64,000 bases of DNA. It comes from Temnothorax longispinosus. Taxonomy: Eukaryota > Arthropoda > Insecta > Hymenoptera > Formicidae. Shown piece by piece: positions 35,351 to 48,360 of this stretch. The stretch lies in NCBI RefSeq assembly GCF_030848805.1, contig NC_092367.1:4557019-4621018 (forward strand), in the 5' to 3' direction. A program made the position numbers and the translations under genes. The notes under the pieces were generated by a model, which saw only the letters and a list, made by a program, of their open reading frames with translations, was not told the DNA's origin and searched no databases. Within the stretch, counting starts at the first letter, position 1, and each line of letters opens with the position of its first letter.

Positions 35351-38036
35351 ATTTGTAGGGGCTAAAGACCGTCGTTACACCCCTGCTGGTGAGAACACAG
35401 CCGGCGTGTCGGGGGCGTGGAGCAGACGAGGAAAGAAAGCGCTCCCCGCGTGAGTTCACCGCGAGAGTTCTCGCTCGGTGTGTCGAACGGCGAGCTGTCC
35501 GATCGCGCGAGAGGGACCGACGGGAGTACCTGCCAATTACGACGATGTAATTAATAAAGATTACCGGTTATCGAGGAACGATCGATGGAAACGCGAGCCT
35601 CGGCCGCGGTTCAGCCGAGGTTTCGCGCTAGATTACGCGCTATCACGTCGCTTGTTTCGCTCGGACGGCCGATAAGCCTCGCGAAATACATACTGGAGTG
35701 TATACGGGAAATTTTAAAATCATTCGCGGCCGGAAATTCGATGAAAGTCGACGATTAAAGCGTGTTTTTCTTGGCCGCACGCCCGCGAGAGGTCAACGCG
35801 ACGTTGAAAAGAAAAGCGCGAGAACGAGGGAGTAGAGAACGACGGATGGAGCAGTGATTTGTTGACTGTAACAATATGCGTGTGATTTCTTCGCTGTTCG
35901 TCCTCGAGCATTCAGATATATATCCTCACAGGACGAACGGTATCATCTGGCGAATAGGCAAATTCGATCGGTCTATAAATCATCGGGATATTGCTATCGA
36001 CATCGGTCGCCACATCGTCGTACTCAAATGTCATCCAACTAAACACAAGCATCGAATGTCAAGAATTAGGCTAACATATCAGCACATACGTATTTAACAT
36101 AAATTTGTACGCGATTGCACGAAATGAAGCAGATAATTGTTTTCGCCATATCGTGGCTTTGTAAACTTTTAAATTTCTAAATTTTATAAAAATTAGAATT
36201 ATTTAATCGATTTCTTGTCCTCACATATATCATTTTTTTTGTGATATCGCTGAATATCGTTTAGTAAACAAAAAAAATATGTGAAATATTTTAGCAGCTA
36301 CGTCCCGACAATGGAAAACAAGAGTGCTTTCTTGCTCCCACATATATATTCAAGTTTAAGAAAAGTACGGGAAAATAACGAAATGAAAATAGATGGAACG
36401 GAGAAAAGTCGCGCTTATCGCGATATTTCGCGAGCGTGTAAGGAACACATCGAAAATATTAACAATCCTTTTGAAAATCGTTTACGACGTAGACGATTTA
36501 GAATATTGCTCGCGTACGGAGTAATCGAGGTTAATGAAAATACAAAGCGATTGCTAAACACGCGAACCACTCATTCGAATATTCTCGTTACGTTTTATAA
36601 AAGGCATGCAAAGCACAAAAACAACATGCCACTTAGGCTGTAACAAATACTTGGCCGCTGCTAAAGCGCATCGTTATTAATAGGCGAAAAGTTCGCATTA
36701 TCCTATCGAAGAAAAGACGGTGAAAATTCTGTATAATTAGCGAGAAATGGTAAACATACAAATTGATTCTCTGTAGCTGGTAGATTCGCATCGTTTAGAT
36801 CGCATTACATTACATACATGCGCCGAACTGAACAATTGTACAGTCGGGTAAATGCGTACGTGTTCGCGGTTCGAATTTTGTTTTGTCAGTACAAGATCGC
36901 GCCATTAAAGCGTGAAGAGCGGCGAACGCCAGGCGCTCTGTAATATTAATCGAACGGTAACGCGCGGTGTGGAAGCGCAGTCGCTTAAGTGCGGCGCATC
37001 CGAATCCACCGGTTTCCAAACAGGTGGAGAAGAGACGCATCGTTAAAATTCAATTCCACCGGTGAGCATTAGGCCGAACGAGTTAAACGCGCGCGCACAC
37101 ACGTTCGAGTTCGAGGCCTCGAAGAAAACGTTGTTCCCGCGCGTGACTGGTAGTAAGGTCAGCGACTTTTGCCGTATGAGAAGCTAGAGGCGCCGCGTAT
37201 CCAACATTTTCTACCCCCTTCTTTGGCACATACGTATACCGGCAATACCTTTCGACGTTTTATGTGCATCTATCTACCTACATGCGTGCTCGGCCATGTG
37301 CATGCGCTCACGCGTTTTATTCATTCGCATCCGGAACGTACAGAACGTCCCGAAACTATCGCTACTATTAGAAAACACATCAGGGGATTTAATGATGGAT
37401 AGTACTCAATAATGGATTAGACACTTTTAGCAAATTAAACTAGGATGTTTATTGAATACTCTCAGTAAATTAAACCAGATGTAAATCAAATTATTATATA
37501 AATTTTATTTATCAGATTCAAGCGCTTTTATTAAGATGAAAAGCGCGAATGAAACAAAATTGTCAGGCCAGCTAGTGTCGAATATTTAATTATGAAATAT
37601 CTTCCGTCAGATTTTCTTTAAAGGTCTCGAAACGCGTTAAAAAATTCTGTAAACGTAATGTAAACCCAGCAATTCTGGAGCGTCCAAATTTCCAGCAAAC
37701 GCGCAGGTATCTGGCGCATTATTATATCGCTCACGCATTCCTTTGAGCAAAGCAGATGCATTAGCAATACGCGCTTCACAATTAATGGCTTTTCGACGGC
37801 AAGATTGAAACCAACGCGGAATTTCAAGGATTAACGCTCGGTTAAGCTTATGCATCGAGCAACGACTCGATACGAACAGCGTAACCGTTGGCGATGGAGT
37901 AAACGCTCGGTGACGAATACCAATGAACCATATACGTCTCTATTTACACTCGCGTGCTATGTACTGTGCGTCCCGTGCACATTGGGCGTGGAGGCTCGTT
38001 GCGTATCGGCGTGGCATATCAACGTACATTCGTACG
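35351..38036. other. Non-coding stretch
   Basis: CpG-rich to about 35860 and AT-rich at 36100-36660 (a 120-codon frame at 36281-36643 has no domain). Beyond that composition is mixed. Around 37428-37485 a 22-base phrase of TTAGCAAATTAAACTAGGATG type recurs imperfectly about 40 bp later. A 14-bp palindrome lies at 37110-37123. No gene was recognised. Confidence 0.5.
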
Positions 38037-38110
38037 TATATGTATATCTATATATACATATATGTGTAATATATATTATATATATACATACATGTATGTA
38101 TGTATTTATG
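38037..38110. repeat. TA/TATG/CATA simple repeat
   Basis: Alternating TATA, ACATATATG and TGTATGTATG units. The Tyr/Ile-rich frames on both strands come from this repeat. Confidence 0.85.
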
Positions 38111-40191
38111 TACAGACACCACGTATATATATCGGCTCGACGTGACACGCGCGCTCGGGGACAACGAGGCGAGAGTCTGAGACATTCCTCCCCCCGCGAG
38201 CTGAATTGCTGAGGAACTTAAATATTTATTGGAATTTAAAAGTTCCGCTCCTCGGAGTATTTAGGAGTTTGCCGGAGCAATAACGGGGCCGGGTCCCGGA
38301 ATGAACGCAAAGACGTATACTCGCTGTTGTTGTACCGCGCATCGCGCTTCGGGAAACAGCGTCCCGTTCCCAGCTTTCTTCTCCACTCTTTTTCCCTGTT
38401 CTCCGCGCGAGAGAATGATAGCGGTGAATACCTGTGGGGCACCGCGGCGAAATGGGCGTACGATAGGAGCCTCGCCTCATTTTCTCTATCTCGTCGATGC
38501 GCTTGTCTGTGCCGATAAATTTCAGAGTTTTCGTTTATCCTTTTCTTAATTTTCGAATGTTCGAATAAAGGATGGAATTGAATGCTAATAATGACAGAAA
38601 ATAATAATAACAGAATACATATATGACGTTGTTTCCGAATATTTTAGAACAAGTACAGCCGGAAAATCATTTATTTATATGATATCTAAAAGTTAGAAAG
38701 AATGAGTAATTCGAATGCACTTTATATGAAACGCATCAGTATGTAGAAAGTATTTACCATACATATTTGAATAATTTAGAAAACGATTTTTCTCAAAGGG
38801 AATTAAATGCCATCTTTTTTTGCAATTTTGAAGACTTGAACTATCTTTGCAATTAATTTTCAAATTGAAAGTCTTTTAAAGTCCATTGAAATTCAACTGA
38901 AGAATAAGGTTTTGTTATCTACTTGCAGCTTCAAAGCCTTAATTCCTGAAAATTGTCAGCTTTTCATAAATCCTTACGACTTTTATAAAGTCGCGGCACT
39001 ATCCTAGGTAAAGGTAGCAAAGGGCTAGGACGCATTACGCAGCCGGTAAATATATATCTGCCTCCGGCTTTTCCTTCGACATTCTGTATTATTATCTAGA
39101 TAACGAGGTCGCCCGACGAAGTCGTTGGAACTCTTCAAGCGAGATAAGTGCGTTTCGACTGGATGAATTCCGGCAACAATCCGCAAAGCGACGCTAATCG
39201 TCGACGACTAAGAAAGACGCCTGATACCGGATGCACCGGTATACGGTCGCCCGGCGCGCTTCCGCTCCTCTGGGCGGGAAAGTGTGAGCGATAGCGTTAC
39301 GGATGAACGGAAGCAGCCGCCTTCTTGGCGCAAGCTCGTCACCCCGAACCTCCGGCTAATAATATCCTCGTCATCGAGGAAAACCTGCCTCGGATGCGCG
39401 AAGCTACCGTCGATTGGATCGATAATTCGACTCACTTACGCGACTCGGCCGACGATCGGTCAGAATATAGTCACGTAAATTTCGTCCAACGTGCCTCGAT
39501 AGAAATCGTGTAGAAATGGCGATTTAATTATCTCGCACCGCGGAGTTATTGCTTTTAACACTTTCCGTCGGTTGACAAAACGATCGATCGCAAATGTTTT
39601 ACGTGTTACATTTACTTCCGTTTATTTTCGATCATTTTTCTTTAGAAGCGACTGCATACACAAAAGCGCACATAAAACACATGTACCTACGTGATTCGCA
39701 AGCGATAACTCTAAGAAGCCGCCTGACAACATGCTCCGTTTAGGTATTCTTCGAGAATAGCGTACTGGACATTCTATAAGACTCGTTGGACACTTTAATT
39801 GTTCCACGACCGACAGGAAACGCGAGATTATTTTTGGAGACAGAGCATTTCATCGAGTAGTAAACCAAACGGAAGAACTCGATTTTACGTCGGTCGATCA
39901 CAGAAGCCGTCTCGTCCTACCAATAGTTGCATAAAGGCATCCCGAAAGGAAGAGGGCATGGCTGAGAGTATGAGAGACTGCATATAGAGCAGTCGCCGGG
40001 CAAAGGGATGGAAAGGAGAAAAAAAAAGGTCGGCTTTGTAATGCAGAACGACTCGCGATCCCAGGGGCGGGCGTGGTTTCGGTGCGCCGACTTCCGGAGA
40101 ACGGGAGAAACGAATTGTCACGCGGATTGTCGCTTTGCCAAGATGAAACGCGAAGGTCGTAACCTTAACGAGACGGAAACTGTGCCGTGAC
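38111..40191. other. Non-coding stretch
   Basis: CpG-rich at 38130-38520, AT-rich at 38530-38990, then GC-mixed. Short overlapping frames have no domain, and I see no splice pair or RNA gene. Confidence 0.5.
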
Positions 40192-40214
40192 GGGAAGGGA
40201 GGGGCAGGGGGGGG
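40192..40214 (+). other. G-quadruplex motif
   Basis: G runs of 3, 3, 4 and 8 are separated by loops AA, A and CA. This meets the four-run pattern with loops of one or two bases. Confidence 0.75.
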
Positions 40215-40374
40215 TCGGTAAATTTAATTAACCCGAAGCTCCCCGCTGGGGGCTGCCGTTACCATCGCCTGCGTATGAATTGTAAAACCGCGCCACGCGA
40301 ATAACTCGGGAGGATATTAAAAAGAGTGCGCCGGAAGCAGCAAATGAAATGCGACCGAGTTGTTGTTGTATGAC

Positions 40375-40393
40375 GCGAGGCGAGGCGAGGCGA
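40375..40393. repeat. (GCGAG)n pentanucleotide repeat
   Basis: Almost four perfect GCGAG units. Confidence 0.85.
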
Positions 40394-40690
40394 AAAAACG
40401 CGAGATCGGAAGAGGAGGAGAAGCACCGCGAGTATCCTTTGATACCTACGCGCGATCCGATGATGACTCGTCGATTTCGCTCGCGCCAATTAACGCAACT
40501 ACGGCGTTAAAATTTGCATCGCGAACCCTCTCGCTGTGATCGACGAAAATAGAGACATCGCGAGCCGCGTATCAGATCGTCGTGGAGCGTACCGGCAGCC
40601 GCATTCGCGACTTTTACGTTAATTACCCGGCGGTTTTGCATCGTGACAGGTCGCTCTGTCCGGACGTAATAAAGCGTCGTTGTATTCATG

Positions 40691-41016
40691 TATACAGGCT
40701 GCGTCAAAAGCCCTATGAGCTTTTTTCAACCAGCAATGTTAAAAATGCAAACATTGCAAACTGAAAACAGTTTCGCGTGAATATTTCAGTATCGAGATAT
40801 TGATAAATTCTGAGTTTAAGGGTTTAAAGTTTTTGATGAATTTTGAGAGATAGTTAAATCTTGCTTTAAATAAACTTATAACAGACATTAATTTGACAGA
40901 TTAAATTCGACGTTTAAATATTTAAATATAATTATATGTTGAGAAAAATTAGAAAAATTGTAATTTTAAATCTGGAATTTCCGCGAAAACGTGCGACTTT
41001 TGACGCATCCTGTATA
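40691..41016. mobile_element. Mariner-type MITE, 322 bp, with TA duplications
   Basis: The element runs 40693-41014. It starts TACAGGCTGCGTCAAAAG, and its end reads TACAGGATGCGTCAAAAG on the minus strand: an 18-bp terminal inverted repeat with one mismatch. TA flanks both sides (40691-40692 and 41015-41016), as is known for Tc1/mariner-like insertions. The next bases are CATG on both sides, so the empty site would have been CATG-TA-CATG, a palindrome. The inside is AT-rich, unlike the CpG-rich flanks, and has no transposase frame. An internal pair GCAATGTT/AACATTGC lies near 40733-40757. Confidence 0.75.
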
Positions 41017-44000
41017 CATGTCGGAGCAAAACGCAACGCGCGATTTCGTCGGAGCCCCGATTCCTTTGCATTTCGCACAACCGTAATCAACGACAATAAC
41101 CATCGATCTTCCGAAGCTGCTGCGCTTCCTCCGGCTCGCGGAAAGACGGCGGGGAAAAACGTTCTGTAATCTTGATCGGACTGTTGGGTCGTAGAAAGCG
41201 GCGATAAATACTATCAACCACGGCAGCTGACATGTTGAGCTACGATGGGCTGTGAATCTCGGCTTTTACCACGTGGCGAACATATAGTCCCATCCATTGT
41301 CGAAGTTAATGGACGACTAAGGATATCCGCGGTAATTTCGCGGTAATGCAAGTTCAACCGCATCGCGAGGCAAAATGCAGGAAAGAAACGACGCTAAATA
41401 AATGTCAATATTTGCGGCAGAAATATTAGTATAAGATATAATAGCCAATTAATCATCTCTCTGTCTCTCTCTTTTTCCGGGCGTATGTATTTATGTATTT
41501 TATATCGTCATCATGCGCATCACGTTTCACTTATGTGGAGTACACGAAACGCCATTTGTCTTCCATAAAATGAACAGTTAAATAGTCGTAATCGAAAATG
41601 GCCGGTAATTTCATCGTTCGTTAATTCCATATGCGGGAAGCGATTTTCTGAATATTGAAATGGAATGATGAATGTTACAATGTAAAGTTTTGACAACGCC
41701 GCTGCCGCGCCGGTGGAAGAAGAGTATTAAATTAATGTCGAATACGAAAGCAGAAGGGTACGTGTGGTTTTTCAGCGAGGAGGAGAGGAGGATAAAAACC
41801 CGGCAGCGGAATAATATGCGCGGATGGCAGTCGGGAATGCAAATGGCCGATGCAGTCCATTCGTGAAACGACGGTGACATTATAGTGACGTCGTGTTGAC
41901 GTCAAGGCGACATTCAAATCGCGGATTCAGACGTCAAATAGCTTTTTTGTCCGCGAAAAAATAGCGTATGCAAATCGCGCCGCGGAAACGGTCGCCGGAT
42001 TTTCTTTCATAAAATTCGCGCTACGAAATTTCCGGACGGAAATCTCTGTTACGCGTGTTTCAGGCTCGGGTTACTTTGCTTACTTTTCCGCGTTCGCTGG
42101 TGCGCGAAATATCATCAGAACCGACCGACCGGTCGGGCAGAGGATATTCCTATCAGAATTTGTAATTAAACTTTTCAAAGCTTCGCCGGTGATTCCGATA
42201 TGTGCGCGCGAATCTCGAACCGAGATGTAGCAATATGAAATATGGATTTAATTGCTTTATTATAAATTCTCTCCGATGTCATGAAGATCGCGATAACGTT
42301 GCTCGCAGGTGCGGAATCTACGCGACAGTCGAACGAAGATTACTATTACGTTTCTTTATCCAACTTTCTCGAATATCACTCGGTCGCCGTGTTCTCATTA
42401 CGTCGCCCGACAGTTACGATGACAGTTTGCGATTACATTGTTGAATAAATTAATTATCGTCCTGCAGACACGTTAAATCTTTTTCTCCAGTCTGACCTTT
42501 TCGCCACTTTCAATTTATTTACTAAGCTTTTATGCTTTTTCGCTTATCATGTGGTTCGCCATCTGTCCGCCGTTGGCTATTTATTTGCACGTTTAACAAC
42601 TCTGATGAAAATAAAGAAGCTTTAACTCTCTTCTGTCGTCGTTAAACGGTTTTATTCTACGGTTCAGTCTTTTCGCGTTTTACCCTTTCGTTTTCTCTCT
42701 GTTACTAAACTGACTAAATATCTCTACCTCTCTTTTGATTGCGGCAATAAATACCAATTGCGCGATGTTTTTTTCTGTGTATTACTTTATTGCGGGATAT
42801 TTAACGAGTTCTCGTTTGAGTACGCTAGTTACTAATGAAAAATGATCGGCGCGTTGTTGTCAGGAAATAACTCGCGGGAGCCTCCGAGTGGCCGTCTAAT
42901 AATTATGAAGATAGCCTCACGCGATTATTAATATTCATTAAAAGTACAACAGCGAAACTCTCGCCTCCCGTCTCGGGGTAACGGGAAGGAGAGCTCCGTT
43001 TAGGAAGCAATACCTTTAAAAATAATGTCGCCACGTCAAGTTCGGCCGGCATGACAAAGAGTAACTGCCGCGCGATCGTAATGAGCAAATATAAGTCAGC
43101 CGCACCACCACCGGTCATTATGCATCACGTTCATGTTCGTTTACTTCTTTTTTTTCTCTGATATTACTTACGCGCACGCTCTCCTGCGGTGATACTTTTC
43201 TCAACGTGGGAGAAGCCATCGGATATGGTTAACGAGTTCGCGCGACGCAAAGTCCGCGACTGAAAACTTTTGCATTGTAATATGAAGACGAGTCTGTTTT
43301 CCTTGTCCGTCCTGAGGTAGTCTCCTTCCATATCTCTCAAAGACTTTCGAGCGCATCTTCCTCCACGCTCGTCACCAGTGACGGATTTCTCGATATTTCT
43401 CTTTGGGAGTTCCATTACTACTTCCTTTTCCTTTAATTTAAAGAGACTCGCATTAATTATTAAAAAAAAACCAAGTAGGAGCAGGTATTTATTTGTAACG
43501 ACGCGATAATGGTATTTTTATCAAAATATTATATTCGGCTCAGGCGAAATAAAACTTTTATGTTTTTTTATATTTTAGCTTTTGTGATATTTTTTAGTAT
43601 TGTTATAGACGCATAAGCGTACGCCGCGGCTAATGTTACCTCGAATCGTCTTTCAAAAATGAAATTTTCGACAATGCTCTCTCTCTCTGTCTACCGACAT
43701 TTCACGATTGGACATCGCGTTTACTAAATCCGCTACTGTTGGGCCAACATCTCCTCTTCATCTCCGTCTGTTCCTTTAACGCGCGGTGACGTAAGACACT
43801 CGCGATAATTAGGCACGACTCCCACCTCTCCGGTAAATACCGTCGAAAGTTCCGACGTTCGTCGGTTCAAATCCCAAGTAGATTCAGCACGATACCTCTC
43901 TTAATCTCGCCGAGTCTCCCGTTAATTTCGAGTATAAGATGCATCGTGAGTTGCACGGCCGGGCGTCGTCGTTAAGCGTTCTTCAGGACGCAACGGCGTC

Positions 44001-44042
44001 AACTTGTACACCTTTCTTGGATGATAGAAACGCGGACAGGCG

Positions 44043-44044
<2 letters not shown>
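41017..44044. other. Non-coding stretch
   Basis: Mixed composition with no gene, RNA or element recognised. AT-rich at 43430-43640. A GGTTCAAATCCC at about 43863 resembles a tRNA B box but no cloverleaf can be drawn. Confidence 0.5.

Positions 44045-44075
<31 letters not shown>
44045..44075. repeat. (CT)n microsatellite
   Basis: About 15 uninterrupted CT units. Confidence 0.95.
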
Positions 44076-44078
<3 letters not shown>

Positions 44079-45835
44079 CTCACTCTATCCCTCTTGGAGA
44101 GTTTCTATTATCCATCCCATTCGTCATGAAGGCTTTGTCGCCTGATGCGGGCGTGTCACTTGCGTGCGCGAGTCGTAAATCTCGCGCGAGGTGGTGCAAG
44201 CTATATAGAATCTTCAAAGTTGTTTGCTGTCAATTCCAACTCTGTCCTAGATAAGCGCAACAACACCTTCAGGTTTTGTCGCAGCAAAATACAAGAATTA
44301 CAGTGAATTGATGATGGTGCGAGATCGAGAAACGCTCCGCAACCTCCTCCCGAAAAGACAACGGAGAAAACACGTGATACATACTAGTTTTTAATAACTT
44401 ACTACCAATATTTTGCACATGTGAAAAGTTACTTTTATGTGTACATAAAATGTAGGATTTGTCAGCGTACGATAAGAATATAATCAATCATGCGTACCTA
44501 TTATACTTTATTTTGTTGATTAAATATACCATATATGGTCTATATATTTGCATGAGAAAGGCGGCTGCAATGGATAACTGTAAACAATCCAAGTTAATTA
44601 ATACAAGGGATATGAGATTGTCCAACTACAAAAATTATTGCGTTCTAAATAAACGATCGCGCTTCTTAAGAAAACCGTTATGCAAATCTTTTACTCTTTG
44701 ACTCAGAAAATATAGTTCTTTTTACTTTAAATATTAATAGACTCATTAATAAAGATGTTATCGACTATTGAATACTAATCGTATCAAATGTTTCCTGCTA
44801 CTCTAAATTTACTTGCTTGATTTTGACCGATGACATTCTAAAAAATACGTCATGTTGATAACCAGCGACCTTGAATGACGCGTCGTCCTGTGCAGCATAA
44901 TGCAAAGGCCACGATCCTGGCAATGTTCGTTCACGCGATGCAGTGTGCCCTTTAAAAGGCCAAGTATTTGCTAGATAGAGCAGAAGGGGTTCATCGATAA
45001 GACTTTAACTATTAGCAAGCACGCGAAATACTCGGAAATGTCGGGACGATTCGTCGCGAGAAGGATTCTAGTACGGACGTCTCCCGAGACACGTTAGTCG
45101 CGGAATCGATTTTCCGCGCCGGGCATACTTCGCGAGCTTTGTATTTTAACTTCGCCATTGTGACCGACCGTACAGCACGGTCGTAATCGAATACGTATCG
45201 CAAGGAACGTAATGTCCAACGAGACCCACTTTGGCGAACGCGCGGAAGTAGTTTCGCGTTAACTGCAGAGCCTTCTGTACGAAGTTCTACACAGCCGATA
45301 ATAACAATCTATTAATCGGCGGCGTGTAGTCAACGATCGATGGGGCTGTAATCCGCGGATGTCGGCGCGCAGTAACATATATGACCAATAAAATCCAGCT
45401 ACGCTGTTGTACAAAAGGTATCAATAATATGGCAGCTAAATGGCCATCTTGAAAGCATCTCACGTAATTTTGATTTTCCATTTGTTAAATATTTCAGTGG
45501 GCAAATGCACGAAATGAGAACAATTTTCATAGAGCACTTTTATCGAACAATAAAAATGGCTTTTGTCACGAAGAGGTTTTAACGGAAGCTTTATTTAAAT
45601 TTCAGTCAGTTTGACACATTTGGTAGGGGGGAAACTATTATTTATAAGTAATAATTTAAAAATAATGGTATTAGCGGAGAAATTCATATTTGATACATTG
45701 GAGATTTTCTGTGCAAGAGGTTTTACGTAAAGAAGGCCAAATGAAATTTTTATCCTAAAACTGCCAATAAGAAATTAATTGTCTAGACTCATATATTATT
45801 AGAAAGATTTTTTTATGTATTTTGCATACGCTTGA
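44076..45835. other. Non-coding stretch
   Basis: Mixed composition, AT-rich at 44380-44850 and from 45480. Open frames are under 82 codons with no domain. No structured repeat was noticed. Confidence 0.5.
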
Positions 45836-46276
45836 ATGTTATACGGTTCTTACAATACTAAATTTCTACACTTTATTAATAGTATCTCAAAATATAATAT
45901 TTTAGTTATAATATACATTATCCAAAAATTGTTATTTAGTAAATTAAAAGCGTCTATGATATCGAGATTTAAACGGAATGCTAGCATGCATTTCAAAATT
46001 AAAAGTAAAACGGGAGTAATGGAAATGGTTGAGAGAGGAAGCGTATTACTATTAATTCCGCCACTAATTTCAAAAATTGGGACAAGTGGTCATGACATTA
46101 CAGTGAACTGCACAATTTTACAATGGAAGTCAGAATTTTGCAATAGATTTACAAACAGAATGGATTATGTGCGTGATTTCGGCAAATTTTCACGAACAAT
46201 ATGGACAACCATCAGTGTAGCATCAATATACATAAATATATTCGCTGTGATAAACATTTCGTTTATAAAAAGATAA
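45836..46276 (+). CDS. Unassigned 146-codon open frame in AT-rich DNA
   Basis: I do not recognise this protein. It is notable only because a frame of 146 codons is uncommon at this AT content. The translation is not low-complexity. It has hydrophobic stretches at about residues 20-34 (YNILVIIYIIQKLLF) and 121-144, and a middle part with spaced Cys and Trp (D-I-T-V-N-C-T-I-L-Q-W, residues 87-97). The start ATG has weak context (T at -3). AATAAA lies at 46348-46353, about 72 bases after the stop, but such hexamers are common in AT-rich DNA. It could be a small gene, a last exon (upstream splice site not evident), a transposon or gene relic, or chance. Confidence 0.18.
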   Translation: MLYGSYNTKFLHFINSISKYNILVIIYIIQKLLFSKLKASMISRFKRNASMHFKIKSKTGVMEMVERGSVLLLIPPLISKIGTSGHDITVNCTILQWKSEFCNRFTNRMDYVRDFGKFSRTIWTTISVASIYINIFAVINISFIKR

Positions 46277-46672
46277 AAGAACAATTGTATGTGACAATGT
46301 AAAATTATTTATAAGTAAAAAAGTACTGTGTCATCCATTTGCAATTTAATAAAAGCGAATGATAAGCGTTTTTTTTTTATGGAAACATTAATCGGTTCAA
46401 GTTTTTTTTCTCATCTTACATTCGATTATATTTCGAGAGCTTCTTATAAATCGAATCGCTGTGAGGGTTCTAGGAAGGCGGAAAGCAATGAAGCAATGAG
46501 AGAACGATGAAGTGGTCCAATAAGCAACTACAGATTCTATGAATCTCTCGATTCCATTGTTTTCGAGAGCATGAGAGACTGAGGCGCTCGTATGACCATT
46601 CAAGGCTTCTGCGATTGTTTCTCCTTTCAGTAACAATTGGATTGTGCGTTATAATCCACGCATAATAAGTCA
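46277..46672. other. Non-coding stretch
   Basis: AT-rich, becoming mixed after 46440. No gene was recognised. Confidence 0.5.
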
Positions 46673-47007
46673 TATACAGGGTGTTTCAAAGATTAATTCT
46701 CCTAAATTCAATAGATGTCAAAATCAGAAAGACAGATAGAGGCAGAACCGACAATTATAACACGTCAGAGACTTAATCGTATTATGTAAGTGTTATATTA
46801 AAAATTGGAAAAATTATCATGATAAATCAAATTTTCCAGGTTGTAAATTAATAATACAGTTGCTTGCTCTGACCACAATTTTCACCCAGCTTTCATAGAT
46901 CCGCTTAATCGCAATCCGTGCGATAATTAAATAAGTCCGTAATCCTGTCGTGATGTCTCGACATTGAAACAGCCGGCGCAGCCGGCGGATGTGCGAAACA
47001 CTGTATA
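46673..47007. mobile_element. Possible TA-flanked MITE, about 331 bp
   Basis: The left end reads TA then TACAGGGTGTTTC (46675-46687). The right end reads GAAACACTGTA then TA (ending 47007), which is TACAGTGTTTC on the minus strand, i.e. the left end with two G residues missing. Length and TA flanks resemble the firmer element at 40691-41016. The matched terminus is short and imperfect, and the inner right part is CpG-rich, so the pairing may be accidental. The left end alone looks like a common short-transposon terminus. Confidence 0.3.
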
Positions 47008-47640
47008 CGCTCACGGGATAGAATGTTCTTCACGTAATAACGAACTAACTGCATTATTCCTGTAACGTGATTTAATATCTTGGCACAACTGTACGTTGCG
47101 AGGAACGCAAAGACAATCCTATTACAATGCGCCTGGCAAGTTCCAGTTTCATGTATCAAGGTGAAACAATGGGATCGAGGATTTCGTGGGATCTTTATGT
47201 ATCTGGCGCCGAGGCAAAATTCCCGTTGCATCCCGCAACTTCTCGCTCGAGAAGAAGGAGAATGGCCCGTAGGCCCGCGGGCGTGATGTTTCGCGGCAAC
47301 TCCGCCTTCCTCGGACGCGCACCGGGCATTAAAATCGCGCGGGCAACGTACACGGCCCCGGTTAAATTTATCCGCGAAATACTGAACATTCCCCGCCGCA
47401 CGATGGAAAACGCAGGGTCGTACCGTACCGTACCGTACCGCCGCCGCGCCGTACTGTACGGCCGTTCGTGGTGCTCGTTTATAGGGCTCGTCGCGCCGCG
47501 TTATTATCGCGCCCGGAGAGTTACGAGCATCGTCCGGTCGTGTGCCATTGTCGGGGTTCGCCGAGCCAGACCTCGATTTCGACCAGGACGAAACTGAAAC
47601 TTCCCCGAAGTCTGGATCAAAAATAATTCACCGACGAAGC
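47008..47640. other. CpG-rich non-coding block
   Basis: The 156-codon frame at 47127-47597 is Arg-rich, includes the CGTAC repeat and has no domain. No exon or RNA signal was found. Confidence 0.5.
47419..47440. repeat. (CGTAC)4 tandem repeat
   Basis: Four perfect CGTAC units plus CG, followed by CGC/CCG-rich DNA. Confidence 0.9.
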
Positions 47641-48360
47641 TTCGAAACTAGATTTAACAAAAAAAAAAGAGATTCTTACAATTAGATACGAATACTTTCG
47701 TTGTGTTTATAGAATGATTCAGTTATTGATGATGATGAAAAATTGATCAATAATGTAGAAATGTTTTCGAGGCTTTGATTTAGAAGATTAAATTAAAAAC
47801 CCAAAAATTAAAAATATTTTTTATCATTTTTTTAAGCTCATCATATAGCTAACTTTTAATCTCTGAAGATTAATAGTATATAAATCAGCGACGAAAAAAT
47901 TGACATATTTTAACAATGGCTGTCTAAATTTGCATTAAATAATTTTTGTACATAATAGAAAATAAATATTTCATTAAACAGTTTTCTAAAGTTTTATTCC
48001 TAAAATATTAATATTATTATTTTTTAATGTTATTATTTGTAATATTCTTAATAACATTATACGTATAATGAAATATTACACGTTTTATTTATATTTAGAT
48101 TTACTAAATAAATTCGGTAACCTATGTTGGTTATTATTACAAAATATTGTTAAAACTGAAAAAATACGTCAGTATTTTTACAAAATTTAAATTTTATCTT
48201 ATCGAAAACAAAACTTTATTTAAAAATATTTCGTTATATTTTTAAGTTTTCCATATATAAATAATAAAATACATTATTTCCAATTACACAAACAATAACG
48301 AGCTATCTGCAATATTCTTTGGGTCTAATTTCCTTTTTAATTATTACTAGACATCACAAA
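47641..48360. other. AT-rich non-coding block
   Basis: About 700 bp of strongly AT-rich DNA with no open frame above 60 codons. It ends abruptly at a CG-alternating run (48359-48379). Confidence 0.65.

Noticed and set aside
43861..43875. GGTTCAAATCCC resembling a tRNA B box
   Set aside because: There is no A box at the right distance upstream, and no T-stem or acceptor stem pairing can be drawn around it.
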